Shown: positions 35,571-47,700 of the stretch, one piece after another
How positions within the stretch are numbered: the first letter of the stretch is position 1
How the letters are laid out: each line of letters opens with the position of its first letter
Assembly (NCBI GenBank): GCA_026419785.1
Contig: JAODTK010003198.1
Location: forward strand, 248,001-312,000
Reading direction: 5' to 3'
Length of the DNA stretch: 64,000 nucleotides
Source of the DNA: Sclerodactyla briareus
Lineage: Eukaryota; Echinodermata; Holothuroidea; Dendrochirotida; Sclerodactylidae
Program-made: the position numbers and the translations under genes
The notes under the pieces: model-generated
Seen by the model: only the letters and a program-made list of their open reading frames with translations
The model's database searches: none
What the model was told of the DNA's origin: nothing

Positions 35571-38500
35571 GATAAAGTCCCAATGATCAATGAGAGGTTC
35601 ATATTGATCAACTTAAGTTGATTAAGTAGGGGCCTTCTTAAGGGTATTGTTTTATCCGATGGAGATGGCATTCGTATTGTAGAGTACAGAAGGAACCGAA
35701 GGATGACACTACAAGACAAAAAAAAAAACAATTAACTCAACCGGAATACAAGCTCGAACTGAATAGTATATATTCCATTCCACTCCACGCAGCTAGCCCA
35801 CAGGCTTGCAGAATAATTAGCATGATAAAAATCAAGTATGCCTACCCACGCTCGGTGGAGCAATTACGTACCTTACTCCCAACAATAAACACATAATATG
35901 TAGAAGCGACCCCAGTGAGAGTACGCATAGGACCGTTCTAGGACTCTACAAGGTGACCGAAATCCACCCCTCATTCCTCCAACTTCTCGCTCTGATTATC
36001 AGCCCCTATAGTTTATAAACTTCAAAACCTCATTCAAGAACATTCCAAACCACTACAAAGTTAAAATTTCATCAGTATGATTGAAGTTTTGATACTTACT
36101 CAAGTAAGTTTAAGTAAAGGCTCAATTTACCCTTATAATTGGGTAAAAATCAGCCACCTGTTTTTCGAGAGCCTTCTTGTTTTTTAGAACTTAGGTTTGT
36201 AAACAGAAGTTTTCCACTCAAGGCTCATTTTGGTGATCCCTAGTAGTATTCATATTGGGGCTGGGCACCTGCTGACATTACTATGAAAACCTGCGTGATA
36301 TTTTATTTCTTAGAGTGGCACTGGTAACACCAACAAAACGCAGTTTATGGAGACCTGAGTAGAATTTTGGGTTAATATTTGGTAATTCTCACATGCAGCC
36401 CAATATGGGGAGTGAATGAGTCTCCATTTTAACTACAATAATTGTTTTTTTTGGGTATTTAATTGAGATGCAAACTTTGACGGAAACTGAAGCTGAAACG
36501 AAAGTTTGCCGCTTAGCCGCTAGCCTAAGAAACAGCTAGGCCTAGGCCTCACGTTGTGAATGCAGGCTTTAGGAACCAGGTACTAGAGCTTGCGAGCACA
36601 GGCCTAAAAGGAAAAACTATTAAATATTCTGATTCTTGGTTTGTGGGGACAGCCATTTTCCTGATGGAGAATTTTATGACAGGTGACAGATCCGCTGAGT
36701 CCCTTCTAAAAGGTTCTTCTCAAGTGAATCCCAATTAGGGACGAGCAAGTCTCTAGGGCTGTTAGTGTGCATGTAGCGCCTGTGACAAATCTACCATGTC
36801 TGACTTTGAATTGTCTAATTTTTTTTTTTAGGTTGAGCAGAGCAATGGATTTTATGAGCCACTCTTTGACATGTGGTGGATAATTATGCGAAGGGCAAGC
36901 ATCCATTGCTTGCCAACGCGATGCACATGGGTTTGTTTAAGTTGGAGTACGCAAATGGCATGAGGCCATGGACAGTATTCAGAGTATTCTGGATGAATAT
37001 GTCCCTCCCAACAAACTTTACTTTTTGTCACTTATGAGTAGGAATTGACTGGAACAACCCCTTTTTTCTAATAGATGAAACCTAAATAATTTGTAACTTC
37101 AGTTCTAGATTTGACTCTTTCTCTATGCCTAAGTAGACTAGCTTCTTGTAAATAGATTTCTCAACTGGAGTTGATACAGTTTTCCAAATTCTACCAATTC
37201 TTCTTTGCGCTGAGCTCAGAGCAAGTTCCCCTAGTATCCACCACCCCCATCTTGAAGCTAACAACGAACCCATCATGGCATTTCTAAATACCATACTCCT
37301 GACCATGAAATTTTTGGAGCTGATGACAGCTCTTCTGTAATACTTGTCACTCTTGAAATCACCATAGACAAGGAATATTTGGAAGAGGGAACTATAGCCA
37401 ATTCCCCTGCTAAAGTTTGATAGTTGCCCAGGTCCGAATCTTTCCTTTCCGAATAAGTGCAGATTAACTGCGAATGGATCCAGCATAAAAGATTCTAAAC
37501 TCTCAATCCCGCCAAGAAGAATCATTTGAGTCTACTTTTGTAGGCGAACCGGTACATATTGTTGCGGGTGGTGGTGGCTTGCTCCTGTACCTTATTCAGA
37601 ACGTCAGTGTTCTTTTCTCAAGAGAAAATGATAATTGAAAGAATTCTTTTAAAGAAACAGTATGATTTCACTGAAGTAAACTGACACCTAAATCAGATGG
37701 TACTCAAAGGTTCCAAAATGTTTTATTGTGATAATATTATATCTGCAGTTCTCTGCAGAGAACAAGATGCAAGTGAGCCTGCAGTCAATCAAATTAATCC
37801 AGTGCCATCGTTCAGTCAATGTTACTCCACGGGCAATTATACAAAGTGAGCAGTACAAACAGAATGATGACTTCTTCAAACAGTACTACAGTAGCAAGAT
37901 TTTTAAAAACTCAGCAATGATGTACTGCAGAGGAACTTGCACCTGATACTATGATTGTGTTCCGGAAGCAGTGAAAGATATTTGAAATCATAAGGAAAGT
38001 GGGGGAGGAGTTTTGAAATACTGGGTAAGGACTTTCAAAAGACTGATTGATTGTAACCAGTTGCATGGCTACAGTAGTGTCACAGGCTGTGCCTGATCTA
38101 TATGAGTCAGATCACCTATTTTTTTTTAATTCAATGTCATTTGTCGCAACGATCCCTACATTGCCTTTCCCCTATGTTTTGTCTGCCCTTTCCCTATTTT
38201 GATCGAAATGAATCGTGTGCAGAGTTTAGGTTTGGAATGACTGAATTTTCGGGGATGATCAATTAGCACATCTGAGTGGGCCCATCGCTCTCCTGTGCCT
38301 TTCGCGTTTGGTGTGAGCGTGACTCCATACTCTGGTGAATTATTGTTAGCCTTTCTTTGTTTCTTTTCGACCTTTTTCCCCTCTGGGGAGCCATATATTT
38401 GGCAATGTGTGAAAGCACTCGATATGGAAGCTTTTGCATGAACGTCTACCGGCTACCAAATTCCAGATGGTTGTTGTTCAACCAGCAACACCCACAGCTT

Positions 38501-38592
38501 TTCTCCAGAGCTCATATCCATTCGTACATTCCCATAAATGTGTCAATGTTAAGAAATTTCACTTGGTTCCCAATTTTCTTTTCCCTTGGTAG
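35571..38592. other. No identified gene; one 147-residue minus frame
   Basis: The longest frame, 37525-37082 on the minus strand, has a normal amino-acid mix and no low complexity, but I recognise no domain and see no clear splice sites around it. It may be an exon on the opposite strand or a decayed element. The + strand from about 38300 to 38592 ends in a pyrimidine-rich acceptor (TTTCTTTTCCCTTGGTAG) for CEP83 exon 1, so an upstream 5' UTR exon is expected somewhere in or left of this stretch, but I cannot place it. Confidence 0.35.
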
Positions 38593-38789
38593 GTTTCAAG
38601 GAGTGACCAGGCGCAGCATGGGCACAAACGGCACGATGCCCCCAGCATCCTCAACCCGATGGACCTCAGGGTCTCGCGAACGGCAAAGCTCTCCTCAGAT
38701 ACGGAACTACAGAAGATGCTTGCAGATGAGAAGATGAATGTGCTATGCACAAGACCAACTACCAAACCATCAAAGCTGCACACCCCCAG
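38593..38789 (+). CDS. CEP83: CEP83 exon 1 (first coding exon)
   Basis: Acceptor TTCCCTTGGTAG and donor CAG|GTATGG bound the exon. The supported frame from ATG 38659 gives MDLRVSRTAKLSS, then DTELQKMLADEKM. After one missing base near 38735, another frame gives CAMHKTNYQTIKAAHP. This matches the conserved N-terminal block of CEP83 (EFQKMLIDER...HHKANYQTLKAEH in human). An earlier ATG at 38618 is in a different frame and would need another indel. Removing one C from the C5 run at the exon end would make the junction AG|A, reading ...AAHPR-LQNEM across to exon 2, which fits the human sequence well. Confidence 0.8.
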
Positions 38790-41700
38790 GTATGGGGAAC
38801 CAAATATTGGTATTAGAAACGCATCTTGGCCAGCTTGGATTCTGAATGGCTCCAATGAGTCCTCTGTATCGTCATGTCAGTCACCCTCGAGCCTATAATC
38901 TTCGATGAGTTTGTTCAAACTTAGATAATTGGTGTTCTAGACTTTGGGGTCATCAAGGGTCATAATGGGCCACTACACTGACTACAGTATGTGCCAAATT
39001 GTAAATTTACTCTCTGCCCACCGAAATGTGATTTTTTTTAACCTAGTCTCCGTATCTTTTAAACAATTCATTTCGGGATTGTACACAGAAATTCGATCCA
39101 CAGTCCATGTCAGCAGATGTCGAAAGGAAATCAGGCCCCCCAAAAATGGTGTTTAACAATCTACAAAGTTCAAGATTTGATTTAGCCTATTGCAGTCATT
39201 TTTATGGGGACCAATAGATGTGAAGCAATGATGGACACCCGATTGGTACAGTAAGGGTGTGTAGAAGTATATAGATTGATCAACTTTTCTAAAGTCGCTT
39301 TCTCAGTCCATATACTGAGAACTGAGTATCATCCCAAGCATATAATACAATATTCGGTAATTTCTTTCATTCAGAGGTTCGGATTTTACTCACCTTATTA
39401 ACTTCCTGTTGTCATTATCAATTGACAGATTACAGAATGAGATGAGAAGATCCCAGGAGGAACTAGACAGGGTAAGAGAAGAGAAGAGGCAGGCGAAGAA
39501 AGGCTCAACACTCTCTGATACAAAGGCACAAAGAGCTTGCTGACCAGGCCTGCACAGAAGATGAGCTCAAATCACATGTACCTCCCCGCCAAATCATTGA
39601 CAGTAAAAAGAAACTTATTCTTGGAAGTTGGAACAGTATTGATTCAAGCCAACGGTCGAGGGATGGATGGTGCTTTTAAGACCTTAATCGGGTGGGATAT
39701 CGCTAGGTCCTATCATCAAAACAACTACTTTTACTGATTATTCAGTCGTCCGATACGTAACTGATAATCGGTCCATCACTAATATTATTCACCCAGACTG
39801 AATTTCTGGGCAGTGTTGTTTCGAGGCTGCGCATCCGAGGCCGAGGCCGCCCCTCGATCCGAGCCCCCCCTCTAGGCAGAGGCCAAGGCCACACCTTCGA
39901 GGCCGAGGCCGGGCAATAATATTACAGCATGACATTTTAAATTACCAGTGCCTAAATCCAATAAATAATTTTTTTTCTATCGCCAATAGCTACAGCTATC
40001 GTTATGATCAATATATGGAGACAAGAAGGTTCGAAGGCCCAAAAATGAGATTGAACAAACACAAAAGTTGCTATCAACAAATATATATTAATTCTTGGGT
40101 CATTTCCTCATAAACAAAACCATATGAATGCTAGTTTGAAAATGAATGTCTATAATGGCATGCTTGTGAGATTTCCTATAAAGTTTATACTTCTCATCAA
40201 ATTTACCATCACCCTAAATATACTGTTGTATAGTTGACCTCTTTGGCATATTCCAGCCTACAACAATCTTGTGACTCTTCACGAGTGCACAGGTACGGCC
40301 TCGGTCAGCTAAGGACATTGCACTGCATTTTGAAAACTTCAAGTATTCCATCATCTGTCAAGAGAAAGCTTGGCTGGTGTGGGGGTTGCAAAATTCGCCC
40401 CCCCTTCCCCCCCCCTCATGACTAAACACTCTTTCCCCTGGCGCACTAGCTGGCTAGAACAGATAGCACATTCCTACCAGGGCATTTAGAACAAGTCTTG
40501 ATTCTGGCCGCACAATCTGGGTCCAAAGGTTTGTGGAATTTAATTTAGCCGATGACCTGCCCTCCAATCAATTTGTGTACGACACATCTTAATCTATAAA
40601 AAAACATTTTGAATACATCTGGCTAGGCAGTAAGCAACTACTTTCACTCATTCAATCCGGAACGTACATGCCTCAAACTTAACAACGACCCTAAACCATA
40701 AAGACCACAAAGCTTAGGTGATACATTGATTGCCTTGAAGTTTGTTGACTCAGATGACCTTTGGCCTGCCCACAAAACAATAGGGATCATGTACTCACTA
40801 TGGGACCCCTCTCACCCCAGTACTGGAACTTGATCCACCAAGGTGGGTTGAGTTATCGTGGTTAACAATCCAGGCCTCACATGCACACACCACAACGCCT
40901 CCACCACCTTTACACACATGCACACACTGTCATGACTGCATATAATCTTTGGCTATTGTCATCATAATAAAGTACTGACTACATGTCAGTAAAGACAGTC
41001 TCCCCCTATACCCCCTTTCCTCCCCCCGCTCCCCCCCCGCCTCCCCCTTTCTCTCTTCCTCCTTCCAGACTACAGTGTCAGTTAAGCTAATTTGCAATAA
41101 TACTAATGTTGTTTCCATAATTTTCTTAACTGAGCAATCTACAATTCAAGCATTAGTAGACGCAGCTCTTTTTAGACATAGGACTGTGCTACAGTCCCTG
41201 CACAATATGAATTCAGTAATAATATACTCAAAATACATTCCACAATCTGCAGCAAGCACCACCTTCTTTTCGTATTCCCAATGGTCCCGGCTTAAGCACA
41301 GTTTTTTTAATGCCTCTTGGATCCTTGTATTCGTCACCGCGCACTCCCACTATTGGACATAAGTGGGGGGGGGGATATGGGTGAGTGTTCCTCATTGGCC
41401 GCACCGGTGCAGGATTCACTGTGCTTTTTGTACACAAAGCTATACATATGTGTATCTGTTTGGCGTGCAAGTGCATTCAGCACTGTTGTCTATGGCCAGC
41501 AAGCTCGCCTAGCAAGCCAGCACTCTAGCACTGCACTGGGGACTGCATGGCGCACTGCGGGCCGAGTTGCAGTGCCAGTACATTTTATTGCAGTCTTTGG
41601 GTGATCAGTATGCTCCGTTAGTTGGGTTGCTGTTGTAATTTAAACAAATCCAGAGCTTATTTGTTGACATAATTTTTTTTTTTTGATATAGTCACAAGAT

Positions 41701-44700
41701 ATTGTCCGGCCTCGGTTTTGGGCTCCGAGGCCAAGGCCGCATACCTCCGAAGCTGAGGCCGAGGCCCGCAAAACTGGTCTCGAGTCCTCCACCTGGTTCT
41801 GGAGCATGAACTCCAGCGTTGTGTTTTTGTACCTTCTTACAATACTGACATGCTCGTGAATAGGAGATCGAGTGCGCGAATCTTTCAAATGAAGCTTTCA
41901 ACATCCCGCCCCTTTTCCTAACCGGTTTTCTTGAAGTAGATGTGGCCTTCTTTAGCCGTGGTAGAGTCAATCTCCTAGAAGAAGCCACTCGAATTTCAAC
42001 CTCCTATATTTCCCATGGGGTAATTAGAGTAGATCGTGTAGTAGATAGAGTGACTGTGCACATAGGCTGGTGTGTTGACGTTGCCAGTACTCTGCAAGTG
42101 TAGACATGCGGGTCCCAATAGGTGGTTAAAATTTAGAGTGTGCTGGGGTGGGCGTTCAGTTTGTGGATGATTTCGTGTTTCTGGGAAGTAGGGTCTTTTC
42201 GCTAAAGGAGTTGGTGTTTCGTCACCTTAATGGTGGCGGGGCTTCACTGTTAGGAAGTTGGTCAATTCCTGCTTGGAAGGGTTGTTGACTAGATTTGGGG
42301 CGAGGGTTTCAGGTGTCCGTATGCTTACTGGCAGGTTGTAATAGTAAGGCATCGCAGTGGAGTCTGGCGATGTCAACAGTAGCGATGATATGTTAGCCAG
42401 CTGTGTTTTTTCTGTGCTAATGTTCAAAGTATCAGGAACAAAGTTGACGAGTTCCAATTTTAGTCCCTGACGCAAGCCTTACGGCATTGTATTACAGAGT
42501 CCCCGGGTTGAACATGATTGTCCACAGCCGAAGTTCACCTTCCGGGTTTTGTTGTTTATAGGCAGGATAGGATAATACTCTCCCTGGCATTGGTGGTGGA
42601 GTTTGTTGTATATGTGAGGTCTGACGGTTGAAAGTTTTTAGCGAGGCCGATATGTGTAAGTTTTGTTCCAACTCGGTTTGGGTGTGAATTTCTGTCTAAC
42701 TGACCTCTCTGGTTTCGCCAGTTCTTTTTATTAGTTGGCGTTGTGTACCGTTCTTCCAAATAGCTCTGCAGACCACAACTTCTTTTCTTTTCCGACCATC
42801 TGTTTTCTGAAGTGTTCTGGTGAGCGTACAATTATTATGGGTATTTCAATTATCCAGATAATTCTTTGTCCCAATGGTACTACAGTGGTAGGCATGGATC
42901 TGCTTTTTCACTGTCACGCAGGATTGTTTTCCTTTCTCAGCTGTTACATTTTCTACCAAAGCATAATATTTCGATGTAGTTTTGAGCATGATCCCCGTCT
43001 GTAGAAACTGTAGAGCTGGGTAAGCTCGTTGGCAAGTGATCACGTATTCTAGCTTTCAATGTTCTTGTTCTGTCAATATCCCTCAGAGTGTCGAGCTTGT
43101 TCCTTGTTCGCGAAGGCCGATGTGGATGAGCATGTTCCAGGTTTTTTTAGCAAGTAGATTGGGCATAAATTGTAGAAAAGTACGAATGCTGTTGACTCTT
43201 GGAATTGTTTCATGGAAAAGGTTAACGAGGTTATGCAATTTTACGTTCCTTGGAGAACGGCGCATAGAACAAGAGGCCTTCCTTCTGCTCCAGTGGATTA
43301 ACAGGGAAGGTTTTTTCGGCCATCAACCTTAGCGACACAGTGTGACTGAATTATCGTTCCTTCTGGGTCCCGTGAATCTATCCTAGAGCATTTCAAAGTT
43401 CAGCAAAAGCGTGTCCAGCGGTTAGTTTCTTGTGCTAACTTGATTTCGAGAGGCAGATTGCCTCTAATATCAAGGAGAATCCATCTTGCATTTTTTTCTC
43501 TATTTGCGGGGGGACGCAGAAAGTCAGGACCGCATATGGTCCTTTGTCATAGATTTCAACTCGGGTAGTACAATTAGTACAACCAGGAGATGGCTAGCGT
43601 CTTAATACTTACTTCTCGTTCTTTTTTTGCTCATGAGAACTTGGATACTTTTGTTGACCTGGTTTGTCCCGGGTTTCCCTCCGCAGAGTATTGGTAATAT
43701 GGTGTGGTCGTCTGGTTTAGTAAGGAGAAACTGCAGAAAGCGCAACAGTTCTAAAGCTCCTTGGTCCTTATGGAGTTTATCCTTTCTTACTAAATCCTTT
43801 GCCGACGCGTTGTCCGTTCCACTAGCTATTATTTTCCCAATAGACTCTCCAAGAATGTAGTGTATCCGGATGATTGGATGAGAGTCAACAATGTTTCTCC
43901 CTTATTTTCAAGAAAGGTAAACCGGTCCTCTCCTTGTAATTAACGGCCAGTCAGTCGATCTTACTAGTGTTTGTTCCTGCAAGGAGAATCGAATCAATCA
44001 TTGCCGTGATCATATGTTGATCATTTCATGAGCAATAGTCTTATTGGAGATTCTCAGCTGGGTTTTAGGAAGAATCGTTCGTGTTTTACTAATATCTTGA
44101 ATTTGGAACATGTTTACATGTTCTGTTGACAAACGGCAATGCTGTTGATATACGTTTCCTGGAGTTTTCAGAAACGCTTTTGCAAGGTTCCTCATGAGCG
44201 TCTCTCAAGTTGGAGAGCTTTGGTCTTGAGGGGAATGTCTTCACGTGATTCGTGATTGGCGCCATAATAAGGGAACACAGTTGTCATTAATGGGCGGGCG
44301 TCCTTCTTGGCAAAGGTCACTAGTGGTGTTCCCCGGGATTGGTTCTTGGGCCGCTCTGTTTCTGGCGTATATGACGATCTTGAAGGTTCTGTTGATTCAG
44401 GTTAAGAAGTTCCGCAGACGATCACTGAAAGTTGTATCGGAGGTCGGTTCGAATGATGATGCTGCTATTGTCCAGGGATCTGATATAATTTCCAAATGTC
44501 CTTCCTACTGGCGTGTTCTTCAATGTCGCAGTGCAAGTATGCATGTTTGGTCCTTTCACAATCCGCAACGCTTCCTTCAGTTGAATGCCGAAATATTCAG
44601 GGGTGATTTTCAGAAAAAGATCTTGGGGTTTGTTTTGATTCTTCTTTGAAACCTTCAGCAGTGTGGTGCCGAAGCTGCTAGAAGAGGTAATCGGATTCTT

Positions 44701-47700
44701 GTCTTGATTGACTCACTTCAGTTTCGGGGTCCTTTGATATGATATTTGTTTTAAGGCTGTTTAAGCAACTGTGAGGAGGTCCGCACCTAGAGTATTCTGA
44801 CTCAATGTGGAATCCCTACTTGGGCAAAAGACCAGCCAGGTATTGAGAACGTTCGCGTAGGGTCACTAGAATGATTCACTGTCTGAAAAAATTTTATCTT
44901 ACAAGGAAAGAGTAAGGCATCTCGGTCTAACTACCATGGAGCTTAGGACTGAATTCGGGGTGACTTTGATTCAGGTTTTCAAATGGTCCATGGCTCGATG
45001 GCCTGGCTCCTTCCACTACTTCTTTGAAGTTTCCCAATGTTCTGAAAAGAGGCCACTGTCTCGCTTCGTGGCAAGTGCTGCAGAATGACAATTCTTAAAT
45101 ATGCTTCTCGCAGAGAGTATCACTGAGTGGAATTGTCTCCTTAAAATGTTTTTTTGCTCTAAGAGTGTGGAATGCGTTCAAGAACAGTCTTGATTTCTTT
45201 TTCAGGAATCACGTGCGTATAATTTAGTTCGAGTTTTTCTGTTTCATTTTTCTTTCCTGGGGTGTTGTGGCTTGGCTTAGGGATCGTTTATGAGGATTAT
45301 GTCCTTCCTGACCTTTTCACTGCACTAAACGAACGAACCCTCAGGTAACACCCCACTCTCACTCACAAGACTAGGATAGCTTAATTTCCGCTCATGTATA
45401 ATAAATGTCATGACTATAAATGGACGCTGGGGTGCGGTTGTTGAAGCTTCAACTAGGAGAAGTAGGATGGAAAAGATATCTGCCGATGAATAATAGCACG
45501 AAAAGCAATTACAAAACCCCTCCGGAAGGCGTTCTCCGATATTGTGTGGCGTCCTGCAGAGAGGATTGAGGGAAGTGATAGTGATGGAAAAGTTTTGGAT
45601 GGATACTGGTTATCAAACTTGTGGTTGGAGAGAGTTAGTTTTAGTACTTTCGGTTCATGCTGCCAGAGAGAATGATAGGAGTGTTCGTGAATGAGTGCCC
45701 TATAATCATCTTCCGTCTATTGTTTCCAGGACTAGGGGATAAGGTGTTCATGGTGGCTTCAGTTTTGGCAACAGAAATCTGGAAGTGAAAGAATACTGAG
45801 TTTTTTGATGAGAAGAAACGTCATAGCAAATAGTACTTTGACAAGAACAAGATGGTAGGATATAGTACATATCAGTCGGAATTTTAGCAGCCAGGTAGAA
45901 GAATTTTTTATCTTTAGGAAACATAGAAAATAGATAAAAGTATGAGGGAAGTTCATAGCGGGGAAAGAGTGTGTTCCTCAGTTCAGTTAGTGGGGTGTGA
46001 CATGATAATCGAAAGTCGTGTCAAGTTATGGTCAGTTGGTATCCCGGTACCCTGGTGCCTGTGCCTGTTGTTGCATAGCGGTGTGGCAGACGAATTCTTA
46101 GTGCACAAGAGTGTAGATGAAAAAGGAAGTTTGAATCCATTTGAATTTCAAGGTGAAATTGTAAAAGTGAATTAGATTCCTTTATTAAGCCAGGGTCTGG
46201 ACTTTGGAATGAGCCATGGATGGTGGAAGGTTCAAAGATTGGGAGATGATCATGTGGGGGGTGGGGGAGAATGTTCTGTTGATAGAATAGGAGTGGTGGA
46301 AAAGTTCAGAGCGTGTATCGTGCCTCTGACCACGATACTGTGATGATGATGTGTAATGTCATCTGATATTAATAAAGAGCTCCTGCACTGATAGTAACCA
46401 AACTGTCGAAAGATTGACTTCATTCCATCCAAATTCCCCAAATTTTTATCAGATGGACACCCCAGGTTCTGACACCGTGAGAAGCTGGAGTGGTCAAGTT
46501 GAAGATCAGTGAAGGACATGGAAACAGCCATCAGGGGACCCCCCCCAGGCCCAGCGCAGGTATGCAAAGAACCGGATACTTCAGAGAGGGCTACAACAAA
46601 CTACTCTACGGAAAAACACCTTCCTCAAATCGAGTACGAACCTGAGCAGGCCCGAAAACGGAAGAGAGTACTGGACGAAATTAGAACTCAGCAGTGAAGA
46701 GAGGTATGTTGATGAAAGAGGGGGGTCAAAAGCATAGGGCGTCATGCGAGGGTCGAAGGATCAGTGATCAGGAATAGGCAGAAGTTGTCGAGATATATTA
46801 GGGATGCAATGTGCACAACGCCATGCTTTGTTGCTAGGGTCAATTGTGAAAAAATCAGTGACAAACCGTACAGTGCATATTCGTGAATCCAGCTACTGAC
46901 AGCAGATTTACTGCAAATTTCTACTGGTTAATTCACCCAAGATTGATTGTCCCACAGTGATGTGTACAGAGCCATCTCGTTTGAACAAAAGTATTACAAA
47001 GTGGAAACAGATTGTGAAATAGGGTCTGGTTATAACTCCAAACTTGCTTATTGGTTTTTGTCGAGTTGAGGAGCAGGGGAGGGGAGGGGGGTTGTAACGG
47101 GCAAGTACCAACAATGTGTAATGACGTTAGGGGGAGTGGAGCTGAACAATCATATTTCTATAAGGAAGTTACCAAACAGGTAAGAGAAGGTACTTAATAC
47201 GCTACAAAAATGCGAAGGTAACAAAACAAACAATGAAACAGTCACAAAGACTGAAAACAATTTGCAATTGGGGGAATTGGGCCCCTACCAGCTTAGATAA
47301 GAATTAGTGTCCTGCTAGGTTGGATGTTGCCTTATTGAAGAGTTGAAGAACTTGTTAGGAGTCAGACTATCGCAAAAGTGGTTCGTTGATAAAAAAAAAA
47401 AAAAAAAAAAAAAAGGAACATGCTGCAGACACTAGGAGGATACAGTATAAAATTAAATTCAATTTAACTTAAATGACTCTGGGAATGAACAGCAAGTCCA
47501 TTTGTGAGCTATGTGAGTCATATGCCGCACATGCCCCAGAATTTTTCCTTTTTTGGTGGGGGGGTCTACTGAACATGTTTTCAGTGAGAGCCTCAAGACA
47601 TTACATAATACATGCCATAGACTTGGTGTTTGTTGAATTTTCATTTTTCTACCGGTTGGTATCTGAGCTCTTCTACTACTGTCTCCTTCCAGTTGGTGCC

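Noticed and set aside
38357..38737. 126-residue + frame overlapping CEP83 exon 1
   Set aside because: It reads through the intron and acceptor in a different frame from the conserved exon sequence.
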